NCBI GenBank assembly: GCA_037576195.1
Contig: CM075102.1
Location: 44,760,745 to 44,824,744 of the forward strand
Origin: Phytoseiulus persimilis
Taxonomy: Eukaryota; Arthropoda; Arachnida; Mesostigmata; Phytoseiidae
Direction: 5' to 3'
DNA: 64,000 bases
The notes under the pieces are model-generated. The model worked only from the letters and a program-made list of their open reading frames with translations, made no database searches and was not told where the DNA came from. A program made the position numbers and the translations under genes. This document shows, piece by piece, positions 12,701-24,400 of this stretch; the first letter of the stretch is position 1, and every line of letters starts with the position of its first letter.

Positions 12701-14753
12701 GGGGTAGTGCCGCTCTTCTTCTTATCATGCCACTAACCATGGTGACCAAGTTGCCGAACCACTGATGGGCAAGCTCGTGGGCCACTATCGTAGAGACGGT
12801 TTGTCTCCGAGAGGAGTCACTCTGCAGATCGTCGAAGAGTAGTGCTGTTTGCCTGGTACGACAAGGAGACTGGTTTGGTATTTCATGACCTCACTTCGAT
12901 GGCGCAACGCTGGAATCGAGCGAATCGAACGACTTAAATCTGATCATAGCTCGAACTCATCGATATATTCACCTGAACACTACAAGACCCCAGTTTTCCA
13001 TTGCTCCGTAGGCGAAATCGGACACGGCCAAGAGATCAAGTTTCTTCAATGGGTACGGAATCTGGAAACTAGGTCGATTCGAGTCCATTCCAGGGCATGG
13101 AGCAATGAGAGTTTCCCGGGCACACAAGATTTTCATACTCACGGAGAAGTAGTCCTCGTAGAACTCCAGCGATTTCACGGCGAAATTCAACGAAAAGCCT
13201 CCGCAAGCGCGCATCCCCTCGGGCGTATAGACCCGAACCTTGATATTGGACTTGGTAGACGACTCAACGAAATCATATTTCCCGACAGCAACTGGAAGGA
13301 TGAATTGAGTGTCGATAACCGGAAAATACGATCGAGAAACCAATAGGTCGGTTACAATCGAAGCCTAGCACGCCTAGTGAAGTCGGGACTCTCTTCCTCG
13401 CAGGCTCTGAATTCGAATCGGATTCCGAGATGGAAGAGAATAGACTTTACGACGCCCCTTACAAGCAACCAAGTATGAACTCATTTTCGGCGTTTTAGGA
13501 TAACGAACTCGTTTCCATCCATCACCAAGGTCGGTAGTTTCCTCTATTTCCATGTTGGACAGAGTTTGCAACTCAGAAGGTGCGATGAATGTGAGCTCGA
13601 AAGTTGCTTTGAAAGATGGCTCGTCCCAACAAGGGAAACAGCGACGGGCTTCCGTTGCCTGAAACATTTGATAGAGCTCATTTCAGACTTGGCTCAATCT
13701 CTAGAACAATACAAAGGATTCCGCTTGGAACACAGCCTCTGCTGCACTAACCGCGAATTGCGTGACTCCATGTTCCTCGCAGACGCCTTCAGACTCTGTT
13801 TTCGGTTTCGTCTTATGGAACCCGCGAAGTTTGGTGCTGATCTCTCCTTCAAAATTTATGGATAACGTGCATGGACCTGTAAGCAGAATCCTCTTTCCAG
13901 GAATGACTGCCTGCTCCAATTCAGCTTCGTCATTTTGATTCGTCGCTAATCTCAGGACGACTTCCGAGGAAATTTCCTCACGAGATTTCCTCCGATTTCT
14001 CTGTAATCTCGACTTCTTTCAGCTGCAGTTTTCCAGAGCGCTTCCTCAGGGTTTCTGCTGCTTCGGAATTGTCTGGCTGGGGGTACTGACTCAATAATTG
14101 AAAATTCCGCTTCGTAGACAAGCAGTACTGGAACGAAGTTCATGAATAGCCGCCCACTGATACTCCAGCTGTATGGCCTGGAGGATCCTGCATCTACATT
14201 GAATGGGAGCCCTCCTCCGAGATGAATCCCCGGAGCGGATACTCCGCATACGTGATTCATAGAGTGGGAGGCCCACCGCTGATGATACTGACGCTGGAAA
14301 AGAAGCCATGAACACATTATTCTTGCTTGATTCTATCACTCGACGCACCCAAGGGCAGAGGTTTCGCGAACGTGAGTTCGAGTCGCTCGTCATCGGGGAT
14401 AAGACGAACTTGCTGAGGCTCCAAACAAACTCCATCTGCAAGTTTCAGCGAGCAGGTTCCAATCTTGAGTTCGAGAGCGTCAAGAAGGATTACTGAACCA
14501 ATATCAGAAACCTGCAATGAAACAGTTGGCGGATTCAGGGCTATTCGCACAAAAAAATCGAGTATGATCAGACCTCGGTGCGAACGGTGTGCAAGAGTCA
14601 ACAAGTGCGGATCGAACTAGATCTCCGTCATACCTCCAATGATATCTCTACGGAGCCGGTGCAGAGCGAGCTGAGGAGATCGGTCTTGAGAGTCACGTTG
14701 TAGTTCTGCGGTATGATGCTTCTCGGCAAGCGCTCGAAGGCTTTCTTCGTCAT
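9759..14753 (-). CDS. NPEPPS: Puromycin-sensitive aminopeptidase (M1 zinc metallopeptidase), multi-exon
   Basis: This enzyme removes N-terminal residues from peptides in the cytosol. Exon 1 (14753-14634, 40 codons) begins [18 protein letters not shown], matching the cytosolic PSA start (K-x-FERLP...P-x-NY), with no signal anchor. Exon 2 starts at 14511. Others seen: about 13908-13749 (ends GVTQFA), 13658-13463 ([19 protein letters not shown]), 13291-13143 (VGKYDFVES), about 13050-12972 with exopeptidase motif [11 protein letters not shown], about 12850-12735 with zinc motif [14 protein letters not shown], then [17 protein letters not shown] with the third zinc ligand Glu. Next come [39 protein letters not shown] and the helical C-terminal domain down to [15 protein letters not shown]. 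Splice phases checked at 14753-13143 are consistent. All catalytic residues are present. The stop at 9759-9761 lies inside ATTAAA, a possible poly(A) signal. About 15 exons; several internal borders were not fixed. Confidence 0.95.
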
Positions 14754-16110
14754 CGTGATGCGTCTCTGCACTTGAGAGGCAGGAAAACATGAGTATTCCC
14801 GGATCCGCCTCTATCATCCCATCATGTTCCATTCCTCCGGAAAGCAGACTACCTGATGAAGTTCGAACTCCTACCTTGATCCCTTGACTCCTAACCCTTC
14901 AAGAACTACTCCAGGCCCTCAATGCGGTTTGATTGGCACCGCAGCGTTCTCACTTGAAAAGTGGAACCCTATACTGCTCTTGCGCGTTCTGAGATGAGCA
15001 GACGATTGCGCCTTATCTGTCACCGGGAGCCGGTCATAGGGTCGGGTTCAAGATGACGGAGCAGCTCCATCGTCCGCCGTTTTATCCTGGATACTGAAGC
15101 CAGCGCATTGGTTAGTAGTGCTTAGGTCAGGTTGAGAAAGCTCGAAACTCGCTCAGTGGACCAGAGTGATAGCCGAGGCCGCAGAGGGGGTAAGCCAGGG
15201 CACTGAAGGGCCCAACAAACGCGCTGCGCGACCCCATCTGTCAGGCGGGTTCGGAGTCGAACGGCCTAAACAGCGGATTGCCGCCATCTTGAAACCGATC
15301 CTATGACCCCTCATGACAATTAACAATGCCGGTGTTCAGCTAATGGATACATTTTTTTTCGAACCGGTGAGACAGCGCGCTGGATTCGAATTTCGGAGAA
15401 CAACGCAGGCGAAGCTGTGAGAACAGAGTTCCGAGTTGTTTCGAAGGGTGTCTCAAACCTCGGAATAATGAGTTTCCAAGCATCGAAATGTTCCAGGACA
15501 CGCGAGAAATTCCGGAGAAAAACGCGGGCAGAGTCGGAGAGATACTGAAGCTGGTGACATCAGTTTGAAATTCAAGAGGCCACAGCAGGGGTGACAGAGC
15601 TCATAGGTCGCCGGCCGGAACAGGGCTCGGCTCGTTTTCAGCCCCGTTCGGGTCGGCTTCCTTCTCCAAGCCGCGGTCAATGAGTTTGCACACCCTTGGT
15701 TGGAGGAACCGCTTATGGTCAGAGAGCCTCGGGACATCGTCGCCATCCGAGACAAGCAACCGACGAGCAAGTCCTGGGTCCGTCGGTAAGGCATAACCGA
15801 ACCAAGGTACCGTATGCTCAACAGAGCTGTGTTAGCGGGCTTGAAGAATGGCCAGCATGGTAACGTGATCCGGCTCGGAAGTTTCTCGAGAGTATTCGTC
15901 GGATCTCGCAATCGAGTCTCTCGAACTTTTCAAACTTGGCGCTGCGAACATCTTTCCGAACAACAACAACAAGAAAGAGAACACATGAGCCTCATTCTTG
16001 GAGCGCCGGGCGCCACTCCACGACGGTCTTCTTGTTCCGCACTGATCATGGATATTCGACGCGAGCACTTATTATGAGGATCCATAGAATTTCGCTCGGT
16101 GCTTTCCCTG
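14754..16110. other. Intergenic region between divergent NPEPPS and N6AMT1
   Basis: The two flanking genes point away from each other, so both promoters should lie here. A 152-codon minus-strand frame (15911-15453) has no domain I recognise and no splice support. No repeat family or RNA gene is visible. Confidence 0.4.
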
Positions 16111-16953
16111 ATGGAGACTCCGCACACAACCCTAGTGGATACTGTATACGACCCCGCTGAAGACTCGTTTCTTTTGATTGACGCTTTAGAACACGACCTG
16201 CATCAAATTCGTTCTTTGAAACCATCGATCTGTTTGGAAATCGGCTGTGGGTCCGGAGTCGTGATTTCAGCGCTCGCGAAATGTGTCGGAAATTGCTTGT
16301 TTCTCGCAACGGATGTGAACTCCGCGGCCGCTGGGGCGGCGAAGGTAACTGCGGCCCGTCACACGGCCGGGCGAAGTAGCCTTCAAACAGTGATCGCCGA
16401 TTTAGACTCCTGCTTCCGTGGAAGGTTCGCTCCCTCAATGTTTGTAACCTTGCTTGTCTCGACTTCTGATGATTCGGAGGCTCCGACTTGATCTACCGTC
16501 AGCTCCGGTAGCACTTCACATGTTTTACGCAGGACCGTGATGATTTTTTTTTCATCGTCCTCTGGTTCCCATCCGAGAGAAACGATATCGAGATTGATAG
16601 TTCGCTATCTGTGTTCCAGGTTGGAGTCAAAAGTGGACTTGCTTATCTGCAATCCACCGTATGTCCCAACGTCCGAAACGGAAGCGTTAATGGACGATGC
16701 CACGAAACTTGCCTGGGCTGGAGGTCCCTCAGGAACGAATCTTGTTGAAAGACTCCTCCCACGAGCAGCCGAGATTTTGAGCGAGAATGGATGCTTGTAT
16801 TTACTCCTCTTGAAAGAGAACAGTCCCAGCGAAGTCTGCTCCAGAGCTCTCCGCCTTGGACTCGGATCGCGGAAGGTAATCGAGAGACGCTGCCGTAACG
16901 AGCACTTGTTCGTCTACTGTTTCACCGCATCGTTAGCAAATAAGAACCTTTAG
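16111..16953 (+). CDS. N6AMT1: N6AMT1 / HemK2 methyltransferase (eRF1 glutamine), two exons
   Basis: N6AMT1 with TRMT112 methylates the Gln of the GGQ motif in release factor eRF1, and in vertebrates also histone H4 Lys12. Exon 1 is 16111-16424 and exon 2 is 16620-16953, joined phase 2 across a 195-bp GT-AG intron to give 215 aa, the same size as the human protein (214). Seen: YDPAEDSFLLIDALE near the start, SAM motif I LEIGCGSGVV, acidic motif II ATDVN, and the catalytic NPPY (ICNPPYVPTSE), then AWAGGPSGTNLVERLLP. The ATG at 16111 is the first in frame after an upstream GTG. An AATAAA lies at 17004-17009. Confidence 0.96.
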
Positions 16954-17003
16954 TTCCATGCCATGCGATTGATACGACTGCCCCTCGATTTCGCGTCGTC
17001 AGG

Positions 17004-17009
17004 AATAAA
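17004..17009 (+). terminator. Poly(A) signal AATAAA of N6AMT1
   Basis: AATAAA lies 50 bases after the N6AMT1 stop codon and 58 bases before the ATG of the next gene on the same strand. Confidence 0.6.
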
Positions 17010-17066
17010 GGAGCGAGTAGACGCGTCGCACCAAAGAAGCATGTCGATTCTGGTCATTCTTGAACT

Positions 17067-19696
17067 ATGAGCCCGAAATCCCTGGAGCCCGAATCCCCGA
17101 AAGCGGGGAAACCCTTTCCCTCGATTCGAGGCTTGAGGAAAATCTGCGATACTCCCATGTTCTTCACGGGCCCGGAGCGTTATCTCCAGTGGCGGCGCCA
17201 GAATGTCGTCCTTGTTGTTGTTATCGTTGTTGCCGCCGGGATTTGGGACGCTCTGCGTCGCCTGTGTCGCGAAAATCAGCCAGCTCCCAGCTGGGCGTCA
17301 GCTGTATCTACGAGGAAGAGGAGAGATTCAAAACCGGGTTCTGGGTGAAGGCTGAAGAGCACATACGAGGTGGTTGAGAGATAGAGATCAACTACTGAAA
17401 ACTTCTGAAACTATTTGGATAAAATCATAACGAAATCCTACGAGGACAGCCTAGGCTCTGAGGAGTATGAGGCTTTAGCAGTCGAAGCCGCTCATGCCGG
17501 AGCCGCGAGAGGCTATCCTCACGGGATAGGACAAAAAACTGTGTTGGCATCGTCCGGTTCCACCAATCGGAGTATGAGGAATACAAGTCCGTTGCGGGAC
17601 TGCACATCCGAGTTAAGTGCTACAGACGCGCAATGACGTCTCACACTATCCCGTGGATGTCGCAGGCTGTTGGGAATCATTTTCCAATTCAAATGAGGAG
17701 AGGCGAATGCCACATCGGCAACAGCTGGATACCCACAACTGCTGGATATCGACAAAAGCAATAGACCATGAAACCGTTCAAGTTATAAGCCTCACCGTAC
17801 TCGGGAAAAGCCGAACGCTCAACTTTCTCAACTCAGGTCTCAAAGTTTGAAAGTCAGGACTTCGCAGCGTGTGGTGTTGTCCAGTCTGCGTAGTTTCCCA
17901 TTCTTCAAATTGAACTTGCTAGGGGACTTCTTCCCTCAGGCTCTCGTTCGGTCACTAAACCTCCGCTTCTTGTCCATGGACATATTCCAAGTATACTGGG
18001 CTCGATCATCCCTCGAGGCCATGGTCCAGGAACAAAGTGGTTATCGAGATCAGAGTTCAAGCTCATCGGACAATTCTTTCCTCAGCCGCTCCCAGAGACT
18101 AGCTGTGAGTCAGGCTAATCCTGAAACCGCATCGAAGGCTGTCTATGGAGACTCCCGGAAAAGCAGATCAGTTTCCCAGATCCGGGAAGCTCATCTTGCC
18201 ATCAGGACAGAGAATATTATTCCACGGAGACGGTGGGTCAACAAACGGCGCTCTAACATTATTGACGTTTCTAACGGGATCCTGATGATGTTTTCTTTGA
18301 TCCGAGCCCTGACTGATAGTTCCGCTCGGGAACGAGGAGGATAACAATGTGGCGAGGAGAACAAGTTGATTGACATTTCGTTATCTCTATGTGTGTATCC
18401 CTCCGTCAATATAAGATCGATTTCGAAAATCAGGAGCAGCATTCTCCGTGGCACATGTGAAGACGTTCGTTTCGCCCTGGTGCCTCGAAGGGGAAACGAT
18501 TCAAACCCTGAGCGAATCAATCAGGGGCTCAACTATTCCAAAACTTGTCTGAAAGCTACTCGTTCTGACCTCGAACAGCTCTGTCTGAACGCCATCGAGG
18601 AGCGCGCACGTCTTCCGTCACCAGGCGTGTACCGAGAATATGAACTCCAGTCGAGATCAAGGGAACTCTTTTTCCAATCGACGGAGTGCAGCGAATTACG
18701 GACATCTCCCTGTTAAAGCTGAACACGGATGTGGCGGATGAAGGAAACCAATAATATTTGCGAATCCCGAGACCAAAGGAACTTATCGTGTATATTGAGC
18801 GAACAGGAATCCTTCGCAGTGCTCTGGTGGTCTCGTGTTTTGCGTAAGGGAATAGGAGGCTTCGTCTAAATGCGCCGTTTGTCATGGACGATCCGCTCAC
18901 GAATGACCGCGAGCGCCCCGCTAGACAACCATGGGCAAAGCCAGGTCCGTAATACGCTGAGCCCACGTCAACAGAACGACAGCCGGCACCGGAAGAGCTG
19001 CATCGTATATGCGCCCGCTCTCAGCTGTGGAGTATTCAATCTCTCTCCAACGAATCATTCCAAGAGTCCGCCATCGAACGCCGCGCAAGAGTGTGTGAAT
19101 GTGTTTCAGATACCGAGCAGAACTGGGTGGCGCGATTCGCTACGGAGTTCCACGTCCAGAGTCAGATTGAGACGCATTAGGACTCCGCTGTACATCACTG
19201 AGCTGGAAGGACGGGACTGAGAGAGGTTTCAATCAAAAATATTCAAGTGTACTCCTGCACTACAGCAGTGGGACGGCCAACGGATAGAGTGGAAGTGCAC
19301 GACTGGTCCAAAGAGCGCTGACGACATATTCAGTTCACGAAGCGGAGTCGGCCTACAGTTCACACCGGACGGCTCGCGTATTGAGTATTCCCTTTCCCAA
19401 ATGAGAGCGAAGGCTGGATTTACGGGACTCTTAAGCCGGACGCTGAGGATGTCCTGGCGAAGAGTGCGAAGATCCTTGATGATGTAAGTTCCAACAATTT
19501 CTCTTCGAAGTTATCGTAGCAGGAGTCCCTGGAAGCCTTGCTCTCGAATTGTTACCGAGAAGTGAGAGCTCTCGATCCAGAAATTCGGATCGGTGCGCGA
19601 GCTGTTTCGCCTATTTTATTGATTCTCGGTGGTCTGCGCGCCTCTGATCCCCTATTATCTGAACCGTCGGATGAAGCTGCTCGATTTCGAAAATAA
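17067..19696 (+). CDS. Unidentified multi-exon gene, N-terminal membrane segment
   Basis: I do not recognise this gene. The first exon starts at the ATG at 17067 and encodes a basic N-terminus, then a hydrophobic helix NVVLVVVIVVAAGIWDAL (about residue 48), suggesting a membrane anchor with a short N-terminal side. Downstream plus-strand segments read as coding with clear exon character: near 17545-17765 (HQSEYEEYKSVAGLHIRVKC, SQAVGNHFPIQMRRGE), 17765-17845 (VISLTVLGKSRTLNFLNSG), about 17970-18110, 18865-18955 (NAPFVMDDPLTNDRE), 18990-19170, and 19400-19483 (EGWIYGTLKPDAEDVLAKSA) joined to a last exon 19523-19696. The last exon needs removal of a 39-bp intron that contains an in-frame TAG. 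Internal exon borders are not resolved, so this could be one gene or two. Spacing after N6AMT1 (113 bp) is very tight. Confidence 0.5.
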
Positions 19697-19788
19697 TCGG
19701 GAGCCGGGCAGTTTATACGTCAGTTTCAGAAGATTCCACATATGTTGATTCACTATGTGATAAATTGCTATCCCTTACTCGTCGCAGG

Positions 19789-20931
19789 ATGCGCGGATAT
19801 GTGGGCTGGATATGTGTGCTGACAGTGATGGCGGCTGTGGCGCTGACTCGCGCGTGCACATCGGGGAAGTGCCTGCATCAGGGTTCGAGAGTGTTTTATC
19901 GCACGAATAAAACCCCAATCTGGTCAGACGCTGAGGTGTTCATCGGAGGAGATACCATGGCAGAAATTCGTCAAGATCTTGGGAAATTCTCATGCAGATT
20001 GACAGTGATCCAGTTCGTCCCACGTTTCTACCAACCTATGTCATACCGGCCGTGTTCCACCCCAAGGCGAACTGAAAGCAGGAAGGAACTCATTTCAAAT
20101 TTAACAATTTTCAGCGACGAAGGCGACCGTGTGGAGGTGAGCAATGCATTCCCGAACGCATCACAGATCTCATTGGGGGAAATGATGCTCTTGATAGAAA
20201 AATGCGGAGCAGCGGAAGAGTTCCTCAAAGAGAGAAGCTGGTCTGCCAAGAAACTTGCAATGTATCCAGGTACGTTGGCTGTGATGTAATGCTTGATACC
20301 ATGCATCGCGGACATGAACAATCTTCTCCCACGCCTTGTATGACTGGATGGCAAATCATCCGCTCGGAGGCAGGCCCTGAAGATCGGAATCTCCTCCATT
20401 CGACCAAATATCTCGCTCGCTCTGATTCTTTGTTCAGGATTGTTCTGAGGCGGTACTCGCTTTTGCAGGCACGCTGTGGTGCGGACCTGGAGACTACGCA
20501 TCGAATTATTCCCATCTAGGGGAGAACAAAGAAATCGATCGATGCTGTCGGAACCATGATTTCTGCCCCACAAAGATATACGCAGGCAGAACAAGGTTTG
20601 GACTGAAACCACCGTTTTTGAGAGCAGCGTTATTATGTGAATGCGAAAGAGCGTTCGACCAGTGCTTGCGCAAACTGGAACTCGAACGTGAAGATCCAAG
20701 TCCTATTCGGTGAGAAGTTTTCCCGGGGTTGCCCGTTCTGACTTATCTAGCATCATGCTAGAGGAAGCTGCGATCGGGAACAGCTCGCTCAATGACTGAT
20801 TTTTCTTTTCCCACAGACATTACTATTTCGACCTGCTTGACCCTCCATGTATATTCCACAACTCGGAAGGGAACTATAGTCTCGTCAGCTTTGAAACATA
20901 CAATGCCACCGAAGACGCGACAGTCCGGTAG
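19789..20931 (+). CDS. Secreted group III phospholipase A2, three exons
   Basis: Group III sPLA2 enzymes (the family that includes bee venom and tick/scorpion forms) hydrolyse the sn-2 ester of phospholipids using Ca2+ and a His-Asp pair. Exons 19789-20269, 20469-20709 and 20817-20931 join in frame (phases 1 and 2, GT-AG introns of 199 and 107 bp) to give 278 aa. Seen: a signal peptide (hydrophobic VLTVMAAVALTRA), a roughly 135-residue N-terminal extension, the calcium loop WCGPGD, active-site CCRNHDFCP with the His-Asp pair, then LCECERAFDQCL and a C-terminal tail HYYFDLLDPPC. The catalytic residues are intact. The ATG opens the signal peptide. Whether this copy is a digestive, salivary or venom-like enzyme cannot be told from sequence; a secreted housekeeping or digestive role is equally likely. 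Exon 1 could hide a further intron, although it is open throughout. Confidence 0.93.
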
Positions 20932-21105
20932 CAGAATAATCCTAGGAAGGGACAAGAACTTGTGAGAGTCGCGGCTGAGTTGCCATGGAAGTTTTGTACA
21001 AATGGGGGACCTGTCAGCGACAATTGTTATTGATTTCCCGCACATTGGGGGAGGGAACAGAGAGCACGAACGTTGCGTCTCGCGAGAATTGTGATTTTAG
21101 GCAAC

Positions 21106-21111
21106 AATAAA
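21106..21111 (+). terminator. Poly(A) signal AATAAA of the PLA2 gene
   Basis: AATAAA lies 175 bases after the PLA2 stop codon, in a region with no open frame. Confidence 0.6.
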
Positions 21112-22545
21112 CCAGTGATGTTGCGTTCCTAGTTTCGCGGAATCAGTCCGCAGAGATAATGTTTTTTTCCCCGTAAATCTTTCTGGACTCGACTCGTGAG
21201 TGATATATCTTCTGGATGAATTCTGCAGCATCTTCTGTCGGATGTAGAATGAGACCAGTTGCACGGGATTCGCAGCTTTCTGTTGAGCAAGTCGTGCTCA
21301 CACGCTACCGAGTCATGTACCATCATAATTCACTCAAAAATTGTCGGCATGGCGTCTTGGATTCCCCTCCCCTCCGCTTAGGCGTAGGACAATCGTTAGC
21401 TTCCGCCAAGCAAAGGCATTAACACGTCGAGAGCCGATGGAATGCGAGAAGGAAAATCTGATAGAGTGCGAAATTTCTCGATGTGTCTGGTCAGGACCAT
21501 CAGATGTTTGCAGTTTCGCCGCTCCTTCTCCGCAGACCAGATCGTCCAAACGTATGAACTCGTAACTAGGGCCCGAGCCCGCGGTCCTGACGCAGCAGTT
21601 GCGGGCTAGCGGTCCTGAAAATGCGGGCTTTTGCAAACCCTACTCGTAACGCAGCGCAGTTTGTGTCTCCCTTCTGATCCGAGAGCGAGCTTCATGTACG
21701 ATTCTATGAAGTCTGCAGCGGTCTACGCTGTTCGGCAGATCTCGGGATAAATATTGTCAGAACGACGAAACCTGCGAAATCCTCTCCCAGTCTACGGCTT
21801 GATTCCAACAGTTTTACTGGGTCCGATTATTTCCATTCCCGGGAGTCAGTTACAGATGAGGCTTTGAGATAGTCGTCAAGAATCAAGTCTGATATGGATT
21901 GTATGGCCATGGCAGATGAAGACAATGATGCTGCAACAGTCGGAAAGGCAGGCAAAGCTGGGCATACAGCAAGCGCAGATTACGGGGAGCTGAAGAACGA
22001 TGAAAGCTCGTTCGGGCTCACAGACAAATCGAGCTTCTCCACAGTTTCTTGAGTGCAGTGTCATTGATTCTCGCCTCAAGCGTCGGTATCACAGTCTTCC
22101 GGGCTGCTCCCTTCTCCGGAAAGATCCGTCGACGGTGCCTCCGGGCTCAGGATTTGCCGCATGCCAAGAGCAGCGAACTGTCCGGGCTCTCTTCGAACAG
22201 TCCCACGAGTGTCTTCTCCTGGCTGATCAATAATCGGCGCGTCATCTGTTACAGGCGGGGTCTTTGTACTGTCTTGTCCACAACCTGACTCCCACAACAA
22301 GCACCTGTGAGTTCAAACTGGGCTTTGCAAATAACCGCGGTTACCCGATAACCGCAAATCCATACCCGCAATAGGGGTTAACCGCAAAATTAGGACCGAA
22401 AACTGCGGTTATAACCGCAAATGGCAGCGGTTATATGGGAGAGTGCCCGGAGACGTGATCCCGAACAGATTCCATACCGATACCATCGTTTTCACGCCTG
22501 ATCATACTAGAACGAGTCTTAGCCGGGGACGAAGGAAAGCTACTG
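21112..22545. other. Intergenic, repeat-like, no gene seen
   Basis: Only short open frames occur. A stretch at 22325-22435 is enriched in AACCGC/GCGGTT hexamers (ACCGCGGTTACCCGATAACCGC and similar); comparable sequence recurs at 24148-24215. At 21565-21630 short GC-rich blocks (GCGGTCCTGA...GCGGTCCTGA) repeat. This looks like degraded repeat DNA. Confidence 0.5.
22325..22435. repeat. AACCGC/GCGGTT-rich short repeat cluster
   Basis: Multiple copies of AACCGC and its complement GCGGTT occur within about 110 bp, so the cluster is partly palindromic. A second cluster lies at 24148-24215. Confidence 0.6.
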
Positions 22546-23275
22546 TGGGTGGATGCGAACGTTCTGGGCCCCTAATTCCACTCGCTCATAACTCCGCTCC
22601 CTGGTGACGCAGGGAGATTTCAAAAAACACGGAATGCGCGGTCAGCAGTCAGCTTTCAGATGCAGTCAAGCTCGACATTATTTATGAAGCACGGTGCTCT
22701 CATGAGCGAATTTACTTGAAAGGGTCGAATTTTGAAAAAACGTGGTCCTACGGCTCCGGCGAAACTAAGATCATGGCCCCCTGTTTTCTCTCCAGAGTCA
22801 TAGAGTTCGTCGAAACATAGGCGATCCTGGAGGGAAAATTCAGCATTTCGGCCGCGGCAAAGCAGAGATGTCGGCCCCGGTTGATTCGATCGATGGATGG
22901 GATCAGCTAGAATTTCCCTGGAATTGCTCGGAAACCTCTCGGAATCGTCCCTTGCACAGAGAATTTTCGGCAAATCATCCCTCTGGGACGCTGAATCTAA
23001 TTGCTCGGGCGGAGAGAACTTGATAGTTTCATCACAATATGTCATTTTCTCGATCGTTTGGACCGGAACCCTGAAATCGAACTTTTTCGAATTTCGACCC
23101 TTTCAGTAAAGCCGCTCATGTGAGCACGGTCTTTTTTGAATAATGTCACGCTTGGCCGCATCTGAGAGCTGACTGAATTTCGAGCATTTCGTATTTTTTG
23201 ATGTCTTCCTGCGCCCCCTGGGAGCGCAGTTATGAGCGATTGAAATCAGGGGCCCAGAACTTTCGCATCCACCCA
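22546..23275. mobile_element. Foldback/MITE-like element with about 215-bp terminal inverted repeats
   Basis: The sequence from 22546 (TGGGTGGATGCGAACGTTCT...) is mirrored, reverse-complemented, at the right end (...AGAACTTTCGCATCCACCCA, ending 23275). Shared landmarks in order are GGGCCCCTRATT, TCGCTCATAACT, CGCAGG, CAGTCAGCT, CAGATGC, GTGCTC-CATGAGCG and GAAAGGGTCGAA; the arms run about 22546-22760 and 23065-23275 with roughly 75-80% identity by eye. A 300-bp centre shows no transposase. The structure fits a non-autonomous DNA transposon (MITE) or foldback element. I could not find a convincing target-site duplication. A single RNA strand across it would form a long hairpin. Confidence 0.85.
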
Positions 23276-24400
23276 TACAACTCCTCGAGATCCTTACCAG
23301 AATTTCTTACCTCGATGATATGAGACCGGGAACATTGATTGAGCGTTTCAAGTCACGAAATGCTTGACACATTATCCTGATCCAAGAGAGATCATCCTGT
23401 ATTGAGGAGCCTCCCGCCGGAAGAGCGTGGCCAGCGATTTCGGCTTAAAATCCTCACTATCCGCTGAGGAAGTGCTGCAAACTCCGGAATGTGACATTGG
23501 GGCCGATTTCTGCACGATTTAACGCGCACAAAGTGCCTAAAGGCATGTTCTTTGTTTGGTAGGGATGACTCACGTAAATTCGACGTCCTGGTTCTTTCGT
23601 TCTTTTATTGGGAATCCTCGAGGTCCTCTCTCGAGCTCCTCCCAGTTTTCCCCGACTCCAAGTTACTACTCAAGGCTCCAATATCATCGTTGCGGTCTTT
23701 AGGAGGGGCGTCGTTCTCGGTTCCGACCAGTGCATGAGAGGTCCTCGTTATTTTTGGTAGGACTTCATCATGATTCTCTCATCGAAGCCTTTCAACGCGG
23801 GTGCAGCCCACATAATAGCTGCTTCCGCTGTGCTCTGTTCCTATATCCAACCAGATGCGCAAAGCTCTGCGAGATTGAGCCTGCCGCCTCCAGTGCTGGC
23901 TCATCGAGTCCCTGATCGGCTTGCTCATGGGGACATGAAGAGGCGGCACCTGATGTGTGAAATCTCCAGGCATGATTGCTAGCCAGGTCCGGTCTTTGAA
24001 AGCGTGTGAGAACTTCGTTTAACGTGAGTCATCACACAAGATGTCGCAGTTCCACAATCAATTCATTTCCCTCCAAGTCTCAGCCTCTAATTCCAGATCC
24101 TCAAGCGGAGTACGGTCAACAGACAGGACGCTTCCTCAACCATACGTAACCGCGACTCGCTCGCGGTCGTTGCGGTTGAACGTCGCGGTTATTGCGGCCA
24201 TCAACCGCGCTGGAATAACGATTGCGAAGCCTAGTTCCCACGAATGAAGCCAAGTATGTAGACGTCGGCTCGAATTTCCGGCTCGAAAATAATTTCCCGA
24301 TTCGAGAACTAATTCTCCGGTCAGTCATCGGTCAAATGCACTAGACGCCGAAGCATCTGACGCTTCGCAGAAGACTCGTAACACTAGAAAGCTAGTTTTT

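Noticed and set aside
17765..17845. Resemblance to the BCS1L beta-strand region (LTVLG...FLN)
   Set aside because: No Walker A/B AAA domain follows anywhere on the plus strand, so the similarity is too short to trust.
20028..20699. 223-codon minus-strand frame opposite the PLA2 exons
   Set aside because: Shadow of the PLA2 gene, crossing its exon-intron borders.
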